Below, in pieces: positions 43,756 through 52,452 of a DNA stretch of 58,605 bases. The DNA is from Prevotella sp. UBA2746 (GTDB lineage Bacteria > Bacteroidota > Bacteroidia > Bacteroidales > Bacteroidaceae): positions 9,243-67,847 of the forward strand of contig DEJO01000036.1 of assembly GCA_002353555.1 (NCBI GenBank), in the 5' to 3' direction. The position numbers and the translations under genes were made by a program. How positions within the stretch are numbered: position 1 is the first letter of the stretch; each line of letters begins with the position of its first letter. Under the pieces are notes generated by a model, which was not told where the DNA came from, did no database searches, and saw only the letters and a program-made list of their open reading frames with translations.

Positions 43756-44712
43756 ATGAAGTACAAGCACTTAACCTCAGAGCAAAGGTACTACATTTAT
43801 TTGGAACGCCAAAAGGGTAGTACAAGAAAATCCATCGCAGAAGCGATAGGAGTTAGTGAATCGACGATCAGCCGTGAGCTTAGGCGCAACGGAGGAAAGA
43901 ACGGCAGTTATAACTTCATGAAGGCTCAGGAGAAGGCCGACGAACGCAGCCATCGCTCCCCAGGCAACAGGTCAAAACCTGCTAGCCTTGTCTGGCGCGT
44001 CAAGCAGCTGATTATGGACGAGCAGTGGTCTCCATCCCAGATATCAGGCTACCTTCATGAGAAGGAGGGCGTGCAAATCTCCCACGAGACCATATACAAG
44101 CTCATACGCAATGATGGGACGGGCAAGCTCTCAGAGAACTGCCGACACAGGATGAAGTACTGCAAGAGTGCCTCAAGGAAGCATGAGACAAAGGCAACCA
44201 ATATCAAGAACCGCGTGAGCATACACGATCGCCCCGCAGAAGCAGACGGCAAGCGTTTCGGCGACTGGGAGATGGATCTTATCGTGGACAAGGACCAGAA
44301 CGGTATCCTCACCATGGTAGAGCGCAGCACCAATTTCCTGCTGATGGCAAAGCTGAAGCATGGGAAGATGGCAATGCCCGTGGCAATGACGGTCTGGAGA
44401 CTGCTATTACCCTACAAGGGGGAGATGATGCATACCATCACTACGGATAACGGACCGGAATTCGCTGCTCACGAGTGGATTACCAAGCAACTTGGAGTGC
44501 CAGTCTACTTCACAGACTCTTATTCTTCATGGCAGAAAGGGGCTGTAGAGAACACCAATAAACTCATCAGGCAGTACATACCAAAGGGAATGGACATCAG
44601 TACTGTCTCTGAAAAAAGAATCGCATCAATACAGGCCAAAATCAACAGAAGACCAAGAGCCAAACTGAATTTTAACACACCTAAAGAAGAGTTTTTCAAA
44701 CATTATACTTAA
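43756..44712 (+). CDS. IS30-family transposase
   Basis: 318 aa, full length for the family. The N-terminal helix-turn-helix segment is RKSIAEAIGVSESTISREL; the DDE core has GDWEMDLIV, TTDNGPEFA and the Glu of KGAVENTNKLIRQYIPKG. I prefer the ATG at 43756; a TTG three bases earlier is also in frame. The frame is intact and all three acidic residues are present, so the element is probably active. Confidence 0.93.
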   Translation: MKYKHLTSEQRYYIYLERQKGSTRKSIAEAIGVSESTISRELRRNGGKNGSYNFMKAQEKADERSHRSPGNRSKPASLVWRVKQLIMDEQWSPSQISGYLHEKEGVQISHETIYKLIRNDGTGKLSENCRHRMKYCKSASRKHETKATNIKNRVSIHDRPAEADGKRFGDWEMDLIVDKDQNGILTMVERSTNFLLMAKLKHGKMAMPVAMTVWRLLLPYKGEMMHTITTDNGPEFAAHEWITKQLGVPVYFTDSYSSWQKGAVENTNKLIRQYIPKGMDISTVSEKRIASIQAKINRRPRAKLNFNTPKEEFFKHYT

Positions 44713-44793
44713 ATTTGCACACAACTTGCACTTGCTGGTTGACTCTACACTTATCCCAAACAGGCGTATTATATGAAAAAAACAACGGGAAAG

Positions 44794-44825
44794 TTTGGTG
44801 GTTCCATAAAAAGGTTGTACTTTTG
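44794..44825 (+). promoter_or_regulatory. Promoter of the first tRNA-Val
   Basis: A TTTG at 44794-44797 lies 20 bp before TACTTTTG (44818-44825); 19 bases later the tRNA begins. Confidence 0.65.
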
Positions 44826-44844
44826 CAACCGCTTACAAGAAGCC

Positions 44845-44919
44845 GGGCGCTTAGCTCAGTTGGTTTAGAGCATCTGCCTTACAAGCAGAGGGTCGGGGGT
44901 TCGACTCCCTCAGCGCCCA
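44845..44919 (+). tRNA. tRNA-Val (anticodon UAC)
   Basis: The full cloverleaf is visible: acceptor GGGCGCT/AGCGCCC, D-loop with AGCTCAGTTGG, anticodon stem TCTGC/GCAGA with loop CTTACAA, and T-arm GGGGGTTCGACTCCC. Identical to the copy at 52921-52995. Confidence 0.97.
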
Positions 44920-44925
44920 CAGGGG

Positions 44926-44968
44926 TGTTCCCCGTAGTTCCTTCGGGAGTTGCGGGGATTTTTCTTTT
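44926..44968 (+). terminator. Terminator of the first tRNA-Val
   Basis: TCCCCG..TCCTTCGGGA..CGGGGA folds into a stem with a small loop and is followed by TTTTTC. Confidence 0.65.
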
Positions 44969-45057
44969 CGCTTCCTTACGGCTCCTTTCTTTTTTCGAAA
45001 AGGACTTTTATCATTATGATTAGTGTGTTATGAAAGGGTATATCCTTGATACTCATT

Positions 45058-45150
45058 ATTCCATTGGTTTAATCATCGATTCAATGAACGCGATTTCATC
45101 ATCTGCGGGGTTGTACTTCTTGTATAGTTCTTCAATCTGCCCTTCGTTGT
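45058..45150 (-). pseudogene. C-terminal remnant, possibly of a DNA methylase/restriction protein
   Basis: On the minus strand a frame of about 30 codons ends in TAA at 45058-45060 and reads DNEGQIEELYKKYNPADDE then IAFIESMIKPME. A stop lies directly upstream. The motif pattern (ELY.KY, then EIAFIE..I.PM) is like the ends of Eco57I-type or BREX-type DNA methylases, but this is from memory and unconfirmed. Confidence 0.35.
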
Positions 45151-45189
45151 CTTAATTTCTTTCTTCAATAAGTGGAGGAGATTACATAA

Positions 45190-45813
45190 TCAATCTGCAT
45201 TAATCGGCAAAGGTTCGATTCGGAGATTGCGATAAATATAATAGCGCCAACCTTTATTTTTGTCTGTTTCTACGATGTCTATATGAGTTATACTTGGCTT
45301 TTTACCACCATAAATATTAGGAGTAATAATAAACTCTTTCTTATCTTTGCTCTTAAGCACTTTTGTTGAAACGGTAGCCCCATTTATTAATACGACTACC
45401 TCATCAATCATCTCGTCACCATAATGTTTTCCAGCATCTACTCTCAGCGTGTCAAGTAGATAGAATACAGAATCCGCTACGACACTTCCAGTTTCATAAT
45501 CTCGTGTGGATAGACGTTTAACTTTATGAAGGTAATCAACAAGTGATTTGGCGTTTTTTCTTTCAAATGCTTTCTTAGCAATAATCATAATACGATTAGT
45601 AGAAAGATTTATAACTTTCAATGCTTGATTATCGGATGTCCAATCAATATTGTCATTATCACTGAACTCTAACCCCTTTTTTACATTTTTATTACCAATT
45701 CTTATGTTAGCAGAGTTTGCAAAAAGAACTCTGTAATTGTCTGCCATAGTTAGCTGCGCCAAAGATAGCAAACACACTAATAATGTTATAAGACTTATTA
45801 TCCTTTTTTTCAT
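45190..45813 (-). CDS. Secreted protein of unknown function, fourth gene of the caspase-papain-CHASE2 operon
   Basis: 207 aa with signal peptide MKKRIISLITLLVCLLSLAQ. I do not recognise the family. The mature part begins DNYRVLFANSANIRIGNKN, suggesting a small beta domain, then KAFERKNAKSLVDYLHKVKR, a long strand-rich section with DEVVVLINGATVSTKVLK, and ends YIYRNLRIEPLPINAD. Few cysteines and no membrane helix after the signal. Its ATG overlaps the CHASE2 gene stop by 4 bp (ATGA), so it is translationally coupled and likely a partner or substrate of the system. Codon use is AT rich like the other three genes. Confidence 0.75.
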   Translation of the reverse strand: MKKRIISLITLLVCLLSLAQLTMADNYRVLFANSANIRIGNKNVKKGLEFSDNDNIDWTSDNQALKVINLSTNRIMIIAKKAFERKNAKSLVDYLHKVKRLSTRDYETGSVVADSVFYLLDTLRVDAGKHYGDEMIDEVVVLINGATVSTKVLKSKDKKEFIITPNIYGGKKPSITHIDIVETDKNKGWRYYIYRNLRIEPLPINAD

Positions 45814-47042
45814 ATTCTAATTTTTTTGTGAATTTTATCATATAGTGTTATAGATAGATTGAAGAGATAAAACAATGTTGCTGTAATGAATATATCGTAT
45901 GCCTCTCCTAACGTAATATAAGTAACTATACACATTATAGTCAGTAACAAAGAATATCCCATCCATGAACACATCCAAATTAACCCCCTTAATAATGTAC
46001 GAATTGATTTTTTATGAGAGGATTCAGCCAACTCTTTAAGCAAATCCTTTAACCGTTTTCGGCTTATTGTGAGATAAGAAAGTAAGAAGAAGACGATGAA
46101 TAATACGCTTGCTAATGTTGCTGAAACAATATGATGACCATTTAAAAGGGAAATAAAAGCATTAAAAATAATGACGGCACCAGCCATTTCTTCAAGATAT
46201 GTAGTATGCGTATCATCTCCATGAAAAGAGCCAATTACAATATACTTACCACGTGTCATTTCTGGCTGTTTGTATAAAAGACTATCGCCAAGGGCGTTTA
46301 ATTCAGGAATAGTGTCATCAAGTAAATCCATTCCCAAATTATTCCAAATTTTATCACCGTTATCAGCATAAGTCTCATTGGCTCGTAAATCAAACGTCAA
46401 AACAATACTGCTGCGAACCAAGTGCCAACCATCGGTAAAGAAAATTCCATGTTTTTCAACGCTTCTTCCTGATACTTCTTCATACATCTTAATAGGGACA
46501 CTTTTAGCTGTGTCACAATAATAAGGATATTTCACGAAATCTGACTCGGAAAAAGTTACAAGATAATCAGCAAGTCCTGCTTTCTGCGCCAATCGATTAT
46601 CTGCTAATACTGCATCGGAATGGCGAGGAATCACGATTCGCTTCATTGATTCTATTGTTGCATAAAGCTCTTCGTCCCATTCAGTCTGTACGTCATTCTC
46701 AAAGAATACGTCAAGTAAGATAAATTTGTAATCGTTACTTTTTCTAAGATATTGGAGTAGCCTTAACAATTTTTGACGGTTGGTTATCTGTGTTTTCCCT
46801 GAAGGAGTTCCATATTCATCTACTATTGGCCTTAATTCTTTATCATAAGCAACGTTCACAAAAAGCACACTATCAATTGATTCGTTTTCTCTAGGACAAA
46901 AGTAATCATGTATCAATTCCAGCTTGGTCAGTATAGTTTTTTCTCCGCTTATAGGAAAACGAAGGTTTGTGACCCAATAGGAAAATACAAGAAAACCTAT
47001 TGACAGAAAAATTGAAATAATTATGCGTGAACGTCGTGGCAT
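45810..47042 (-). CDS. CHASE2-domain membrane protein without cytoplasmic output domain
   Basis: 410 aa. One N-terminal membrane segment (about residues 8-26), a periplasmic CHASE2 sensor (about 27-290; the core RGKYIVIGSFHGDDTHTTY and the following MAGAVIIFNAFISLLNG fit the family), then three membrane helices around 300-320, 350-372 and 378-395 and a short basic tail. CHASE2 normally precedes a kinase, cyclase or CHAT protease; here no such domain follows. It begins 12 bp after the papain gene and overlaps the next gene by 4 bp. A sensor or anchor for the proteases is inferred. Confidence 0.8.
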   Translation of the reverse strand: MPRRSRIIISIFLSIGFLVFSYWVTNLRFPISGEKTILTKLELIHDYFCPRENESIDSVLFVNVAYDKELRPIVDEYGTPSGKTQITNRQKLLRLLQYLRKSNDYKFILLDVFFENDVQTEWDEELYATIESMKRIVIPRHSDAVLADNRLAQKAGLADYLVTFSESDFVKYPYYCDTAKSVPIKMYEEVSGRSVEKHGIFFTDGWHLVRSSIVLTFDLRANETYADNGDKIWNNLGMDLLDDTIPELNALGDSLLYKQPEMTRGKYIVIGSFHGDDTHTTYLEEMAGAVIIFNAFISLLNGHHIVSATLASVLFIVFFLLSYLTISRKRLKDLLKELAESSHKKSIRTLLRGLIWMCSWMGYSLLLTIMCIVTYITLGEAYDIFITATLFYLFNLSITLYDKIHKKIRI

Positions 47043-47054
47043 ATAAAAGAAAAT

Positions 47055-48503
47055 CTATTTGTGGCTTATTTCGACAATTACAGGCACCACACTTTTGTCT
47101 GTCTTTGCGCTAAATCCTATGTTGTTTAAAACATATCTGGTATCCTTTGTCGGTACCATTTTATCGGCTAATGCATATTTTACCTTGTCGTAGAAAGATC
47201 CTTTCGCAGATTTTATACTTTTGATAATAGTAGAAATGTCTAAAGCATCTTTTGAATAAAGGACACACATATAGTCTGTACCCTGAGTATCATCCATCTC
47301 TACATAATAAGTTTCATCTGGAATAGCTATATGGTTCTGTCTATATGTCAAAGCTGCACTTATATTATCTGTGGGAGGGAATACTTTGCTAACGTTATTC
47401 CCCAGATCAGAACCAATTACGTAAACGTATGCAGGTTCGTTGTTTGAAATATAGATACGATAACGAGTCCTTGAAATATATTCATCCGCAATACGATAAC
47501 GGAACATACTATTGATAGAATCCAATATAGGAATCATCTTTTCGCCTGTCGATAATTGTAGTTCAATATCTCCAGAGAAACTATTTAAAAACAGAGGCTT
47601 TGGCTTTGGTTCTGGCTTTGGTTCTGGCTTTGGTTCTGGTTTAACAATTTTTCTGACAAACACCTCATAGGCTTGGTCAACGTATTTGGCAAAGTCACTA
47701 TATTTAACCCACACAAATCCTTTGTCCCCCCAATTCTTTCCCCAACTATTCATTATATGGAAAGAACCACCATTCATATTGTCATCGTAGCCAATTACGC
47801 ACATAGCATGATAACCATGTTTTGTTGGATCCACATCAACACCATCCCAAGAATTTCCAGCATAGTGGAAAGAAACTGGTAACCACATGGCTATAACAAC
47901 AGGATAATCCTCACTCAGAGATTTTTTTACTTTGCGTATTTTTTCCGATTTATCTGCAAAATTAATGCTAAACAATGTAAAGTAGTCGTCTATTTTGAAA
48001 TTAGATGCAGCTTTTATTAGATTATCATTAATATAATTTGCACATAAGACGCTAAAGGAAGAGTATTTTGGAACACCTTTTTCTTTCATAAGTTGAAGTG
48101 CTTTAAAAATATGTGTACCTCTTTGGCATTCATCGTCATTTGGATATAAGTCTTTTTCTTTTATAAGGGCATATACAAACAAGGGAGAAAAGGCTTCATT
48201 TGTGATTTTGTTCTTATCCGTCCATCCATACTTAATAGCCTCTGCAATTGTCCGTGCTGCGTATGCCGTTGCCCAGCTGGTACAAGTACCATAGCTACTT
48301 TGACTTTTCACATCTGGGCAATACTGCATTAGTGAATACTTACTTGGCAAAACTTTATAATCTCGTGTTAACAGTTCTGCCTTTCTAGGCAACTGCTCAT
48401 AAGTACCATCATCAGGCAATAATCCAGTCATAAAAAATTCCTCTTGCGCATGATTTACTAAGCATGAGGATAGTGTTAAAATACAAAACAATATCTTTTT
48501 CAT
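47055..48503 (-). CDS. Secreted papain-like (C1) cysteine protease with DUF4384-like tail
   Basis: 482 aa. The N-terminus MKKILFCILTLSSCLVNHAQ is an export signal; LSSC also fits a lipobox, so it may be a lipoprotein. Catalytic residues are all present: Gln68 and Cys74 in SQSSYGTCTSWA, His about 232 in KHGYHAMCVIGYDD, and Asn about 252 in IMNSWGKNWGDKGF. No long propeptide is seen. A PEPKPEPKPEPKPKP linker leads to a C-terminal beta domain (YRIYISNNEPAYVYVIGSD, VFPPTDN) of DUF4384 type, a family often joined to caspase-like proteins. Eight bp after the caspase gene. Confidence 0.88.
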   Translation of the reverse strand: MKKILFCILTLSSCLVNHAQEEFFMTGLLPDDGTYEQLPRKAELLTRDYKVLPSKYSLMQYCPDVKSQSSYGTCTSWATAYAARTIAEAIKYGWTDKNKITNEAFSPLFVYALIKEKDLYPNDDECQRGTHIFKALQLMKEKGVPKYSSFSVLCANYINDNLIKAASNFKIDDYFTLFSINFADKSEKIRKVKKSLSEDYPVVIAMWLPVSFHYAGNSWDGVDVDPTKHGYHAMCVIGYDDNMNGGSFHIMNSWGKNWGDKGFVWVKYSDFAKYVDQAYEVFVRKIVKPEPKPEPKPEPKPKPLFLNSFSGDIELQLSTGEKMIPILDSINSMFRYRIADEYISRTRYRIYISNNEPAYVYVIGSDLGNNVSKVFPPTDNISAALTYRQNHIAIPDETYYVEMDDTQGTDYMCVLYSKDALDISTIIKSIKSAKGSFYDKVKYALADKMVPTKDTRYVLNNIGFSAKTDKSVVPVIVEISHK

Positions 48504-48511
48504 CTTCTGAC

Positions 48512-51253
48512 TTATTTTTGATTGAAAATAAATTTACCTCTAAATGAATTGGATGTCCAAGGATTCTGCCTGTCGTTTGTTTTTAACGCCACTTTTTCCA
48601 ATACTTCTTGAAAGAAGTCTGTGATAGAAAGGTTTGGAACATCTAATGTCTGAAGAAGAGCTCCTGTATAGGGGCTATTCCGCTCAGCTCCGTCTTGTGC
48701 AACATCACCAGGAGCTGTTGAGAAAGCTATAAATGTTCCTTTTGGAGCATTCATGTGGTTCAGACCGCCTCCACCTGTGCTTCGATTCCAACTACGTGCA
48801 AACGGATTGTTGCGACAAGCATCTAAAATCATAATCTTCATCTTGCAGTGTGCTTTCTCCATCAAATCCAAAACAAGATTAGCATTCGTGCATTTATATT
48901 GGACGTAACTTTCTTCTGGAAGAGTGGCGTCAATGGGGATTAAATAATTACTTCCATTGCATCCTACCCCATGCCCAGCATAATAGAACAATGCAACATC
49001 ATAGTTTTTGGCTTTACTTCCGAAATCGTAAATAGCAGCTTCCATTCCCTGCTGTGTTTGGTCTATTGAGCGAATGACGTTAAAGCCAAGACTTTCCAAT
49101 TTTGCTGCCACATCAGTAGCATCATTTACAGGATTCTTCAGTCGTTTATCAATGTCCTTATAATTTGCATTACCCATCACCAATGCAATACGCTTTTGTT
49201 GAACAATGGGAGTCATCTTTTTCGGCGAAAAGGTAACGTTCTTTTCTGACAAAGCTACACCGCCAGCATTTTTCACTTCTACCTTTACGGTATTGTTACC
49301 TTCTGACAATGACAGCATTTTTTCTATTGTCAATGAATATCCATCATTTTTAACGGGATTAATACCTCTATCAACTATACCGTTTACAGACACCGAAAAA
49401 GACTCAATCTTACTTGTAGATTTAACACCAACTTTCAGTGCAAATTGTTTTTCTGTTGTCTTTGGTGAAAAAGCTAGCCAATCTATCGTAGCAGCATCTT
49501 GATTCTGATATGTCACAGTCTTCTCAGATGTGGCAGTTCCTCCTGCATTTTTTACGGTCACCTTAATGTTGTTCTGTCCATCATTTAAAACGACAGTTCT
49601 ATCTATCGTCATATTATAACCATCGTTGTGAACAGGATTAATGCCACGAGTTAAGATACCATTTACATAAACACTTACATCTTCAATTTTGCTGTCTGAT
49701 TTAATACCAATCTTAAAGGAGAAATCTTTTTGTTTCGTAGAAGGCTCATAGACCAGCCATGACATAGATGCAAGATCTTTTTTAGGTAAAGGATTGGGGA
49801 TATTATTATCACCCAATTTTGCAAGTTGTTCCTTTGCCCTTTTGTCACCAAGAGCAGCACTTTTACTATACCACCTCTTTGCTTCTTCAATGTCAACAGA
49901 TACTCCCTGTCCGTGCTCGTAAAGCCACCCTAAATAATATTGAGCTTCTCTATCATTTTTATCACCAGCTTTAATGTACCAATCATAAGCTGATTTGAAT
50001 GACTTTTCTACCCCATATCCATAGTAATACAAATGTCCCATGTAGCATTGCGCTCTTTCATTGCCGCCTAGTGCCCCTTTACTTAACCATTCAAATGCTT
50101 TAGAATAATCCTTAGGATATCCAAACCTTCCATAATAGTATATTTGACCTAAGGCATATTGATAACCTGTGAAGCCTTGATTTGCTAATCTTAACACAAT
50201 CTGTGCTATTCCTTCAGAAAATGATGCATATTCATTTCCACCTAAATCAAAATCATATTCATTTCCACCTAAATCAAAATGATGTCCTATATTATTTTTA
50301 TAAAAATCCATGTATCCTATACTACTTCCTCCTTCTACATAATCATAAGCAAAAGGGACTATTGTTTTCCCATTCATATCAATAGCACCCCATTTCCCCT
50401 TCTTTACAGCAGCAGCTCCCCACCAAAAGGAGGACTCTTTTAGTTTTTTTCCATTTGTGTCCGAAGACCAAACTACGTCATACTGAAAAGGAATGACAAC
50501 TTCACCCTCTTCATTGATAAATCCTAACTTGTTGTTTCTTACCACAGCTGCAAGATTTCTCTCATGAACATCAGCGTAAGTTCCTCTCGCAAAGTCATCA
50601 GCAAAATCATATTCAAGTGGGATTACTTCTCTTCCATCTTTGTTCACATATCCGTATTTCCCATTGATGCTTACAGGGGCAAGGTCGCTTCTCAATGAAA
50701 AACCTCTGGTTGTCGAATACTTAAATGGAATTAAGACTTTATTGTGTTCATCGATGAATCCGTATTTCCCATTCTTTTTGACATATGCTAGACCCGTATA
50801 AAAACCATCCTCCATGTCATCATATTCAAATGGAATTACTAACCTACCATTGACATCTATGCAACCGTATTTCCCATTTTTTACCACCCAATTCGGTGAA
50901 TCTTCAACAAGATATGGCTTAACCTTATCATATAATAGCGGAACGACAACATTACCTAACGAATCTATATATCCCCATTTTTTATTTTTACATACGGAAA
51001 CACATGTTTGATATGTATTCCAATAAAAATAATATTTATCGAAATCACAAATAACGTCATCGAAAATCAAGGGGATAACTTCATTACCATTTTTATCTAT
51101 AAAACCATATTTCCCATTCAGACGAACCACAGCCAATCCTCTATTACCAAAAGGTCCGGTAACTTCATATTTTTTTGTAACACCAGTAGTGGATTGAGCG
51201 TTTGAAGACACGACACAAAAGAAATATATTAACAAAGATACTATTATTCTCAT
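48512..51253 (-). CDS. Secreted WG-repeat / SEL1 / caspase-like (C14) protease
   Basis: 913 aa. Signal peptide MRIIVSLLIYFFCVVSSNAQ; seven WG beta repeats (about 20-345, e.g. LNGKYGFIDKNGNEVIP); SEL1 helical repeats (about 375-480, e.g. AQCYMGHLYYYGYGV); two similar beta-sandwich modules (about 500-680) ending in the alike segments NNIKVTVKNAGG and NTVKVEVKNAGG; and a caspase fold from KRIALVMGNANYKD. Catalytic His about 760 (YYAGHGVG) and Cys about 807 (ILDACRNNPF) are both present. Within it a 27-bp unit is tandemly duplicated (DFDLGGNEY). First gene of the four-gene operon. Cleavage specificity unknown. Confidence 0.9.
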   Translation of the reverse strand: MRIIVSLLIYFFCVVSSNAQSTTGVTKKYEVTGPFGNRGLAVVRLNGKYGFIDKNGNEVIPLIFDDVICDFDKYYFYWNTYQTCVSVCKNKKWGYIDSLGNVVVPLLYDKVKPYLVEDSPNWVVKNGKYGCIDVNGRLVIPFEYDDMEDGFYTGLAYVKKNGKYGFIDEHNKVLIPFKYSTTRGFSLRSDLAPVSINGKYGYVNKDGREVIPLEYDFADDFARGTYADVHERNLAAVVRNNKLGFINEEGEVVIPFQYDVVWSSDTNGKKLKESSFWWGAAAVKKGKWGAIDMNGKTIVPFAYDYVEGGSSIGYMDFYKNNIGHHFDLGGNEYDFDLGGNEYASFSEGIAQIVLRLANQGFTGYQYALGQIYYYGRFGYPKDYSKAFEWLSKGALGGNERAQCYMGHLYYYGYGVEKSFKSAYDWYIKAGDKNDREAQYYLGWLYEHGQGVSVDIEEAKRWYSKSAALGDKRAKEQLAKLGDNNIPNPLPKKDLASMSWLVYEPSTKQKDFSFKIGIKSDSKIEDVSVYVNGILTRGINPVHNDGYNMTIDRTVVLNDGQNNIKVTVKNAGGTATSEKTVTYQNQDAATIDWLAFSPKTTEKQFALKVGVKSTSKIESFSVSVNGIVDRGINPVKNDGYSLTIEKMLSLSEGNNTVKVEVKNAGGVALSEKNVTFSPKKMTPIVQQKRIALVMGNANYKDIDKRLKNPVNDATDVAAKLESLGFNVIRSIDQTQQGMEAAIYDFGSKAKNYDVALFYYAGHGVGCNGSNYLIPIDATLPEESYVQYKCTNANLVLDLMEKAHCKMKIMILDACRNNPFARSWNRSTGGGGLNHMNAPKGTFIAFSTAPGDVAQDGAERNSPYTGALLQTLDVPNLSITDFFQEVLEKVALKTNDRQNPWTSNSFRGKFIFNQK
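50228..50280 (-). repeat. 27-bp tandem duplication inside the caspase gene
   Basis: Two identical 26-bp copies at period 27 (50228-50253 and 50255-50280) encode FDLGGNEY twice between the WG and SEL1 regions. A recent slippage event is likely. Confidence 0.85.
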
Positions 51254-51363
51254 ACAATTAGACTTTAATTAAAAATAATTCTATTTCTCTTATAATCAGG
51301 TGATTAGTTTTGGTGAATATTAGTTAATACTCTTAACATGTTGAGGACTCGGCAACTCCTTGC

Positions 51364-52452
51364 TTATCCCGGACTCAGGTAATGAAGAGTCGTGGGATTT
51401 TTGTCTTCAACATAATTAACATTTAATATTTTAGGCTCTAAATCATCAGCACAATCAGGGACACCTGTTGTAATCATCCAAAATGTAGTATCATCAGATC
51501 CAAAGCTATAGCTTCCAGAATAGCACCTATTTTCATCATCAGCTCTATCTGTGAAATATCCAGAATAGATATTTAACCATTTATAATCTTTCGGGCTATA
51601 TATCTTTGCGTTTTTGAATTCCAATGAGCGAATTTCACCAGCAGAAGATTTCTGCCAGTTTTCCAAAAATATATAAGGATTGCCTTTAAAATTCAGATTA
51701 GGAGCACCTAAGTCAAATTTACAGAGAATAGTCCATTTCCCCGCTTCTATGTCCCCCACCCAAAGCCACATCTCTGTATTGTCATTCGACGGAGTGTTGA
51801 TGCATTGCATAAGAAAACGATACCACTTTCCAGGTTTCCAGTCATACTTAGGCATACAACTTATTCCCTGTCCTTCGTGTTCATATCTAATAGATTCAGT
51901 CCCATTATAAGAAGCGATAAGTTTCGCTTTTATCGTGTCTACCTTCCCTGATTTATCGACACAGTATGTATCCCAAAGAGATAAAATGCCGTTATACCCA
52001 GACAAATCCGGATGACTACTTCGTTGTAAACCAGCATAACCAGAATGATGCCCTCCATTATCGACTTTAACATATTTTTTTAACAGTGATTCATAGTCTA
52101 GGTCAAAACAATTAAGACACCAATATGTTTCTATAGGGAGATAGTCCGCTTTAAAATCAATAGAATACTGAGAAAAAGCATCCTCTGTATTAGAATGAAG
52201 CACTGCAGTAAGGTATGGAGATTTACATTTACTTCTATTATTAATTTTATATATGTCGTCTTGAGATGGTATTGTAATAATATCATCCCAATTCCGCATA
52301 TCGATAATTTTGGGAAACGTTATACTGTCAATATTTTCTGTTCTAAATAGATAAGAACTTCCATTTTTATTCCAAATCTTCATAGTCTTATACTCTTGCG
52401 AATAACCATAGACAGACTGTAAAAAGAGAATTATTAATAATAAGTTTTTCAT
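51364..52452 (-). CDS. Secreted DUF3472-type protein
   Basis: 362 aa from the ATG at 52452, which opens signal peptide MKNLLLIILFLQSVYGYSQ; a longer frame from 52533 has no signal. The N-terminal section (KTMKIWNKNGSSYLF, ENIDSITFP) matches openings of many Prevotella surface proteins. The C-terminal half has YDWKPGKWYRFLMQ, NTEMWLWVGDIEAGKW and AGEIRSLEFKNA, typical of DUF3472, a domain of unknown function in glycan-related secreted proteins. The stop TAA lies in the recurrent GGGATAAG motif. It is on the same strand as the caspase operon but 110 bp upstream with its own promoter. Confidence 0.72.
   Translation of the reverse strand: MKNLLLIILFLQSVYGYSQEYKTMKIWNKNGSSYLFRTENIDSITFPKIIDMRNWDDIITIPSQDDIYKINNRSKCKSPYLTAVLHSNTEDAFSQYSIDFKADYLPIETYWCLNCFDLDYESLLKKYVKVDNGGHHSGYAGLQRSSHPDLSGYNGILSLWDTYCVDKSGKVDTIKAKLIASYNGTESIRYEHEGQGISCMPKYDWKPGKWYRFLMQCINTPSNDNTEMWLWVGDIEAGKWTILCKFDLGAPNLNFKGNPYIFLENWQKSSAGEIRSLEFKNAKIYSPKDYKWLNIYSGYFTDRADDENRCYSGSYSFGSDDTTFWMITTGVPDCADDLEPKILNVNYVEDKNPTTLHYLSPG

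Larger units (their letters stand above)
43601..44763 (+). mobile_element. IS30-family insertion sequence with 14-bp flanking direct repeats
   Basis: CTTATCCCAAACAG occurs directly at both ends (43601-43614 and 44750-44763). The inner edges form an imperfect 30-bp inverted repeat, best around AAGTGCAA, with 17 of 30 matching when the right end is reversed. A 14-bp repeat is long for IS30 target duplication, and the motif recurs elsewhere in the window, so these may be target-specific sites rather than a duplication. Exact ends uncertain. Confidence 0.7.

Noticed and set aside
44713..45057. Integrase or attachment site next to the first tRNA
   Set aside because: Both tRNAs are complete and no integrase gene or short core repeat was found, so classical tRNA-targeted integration is not supported.
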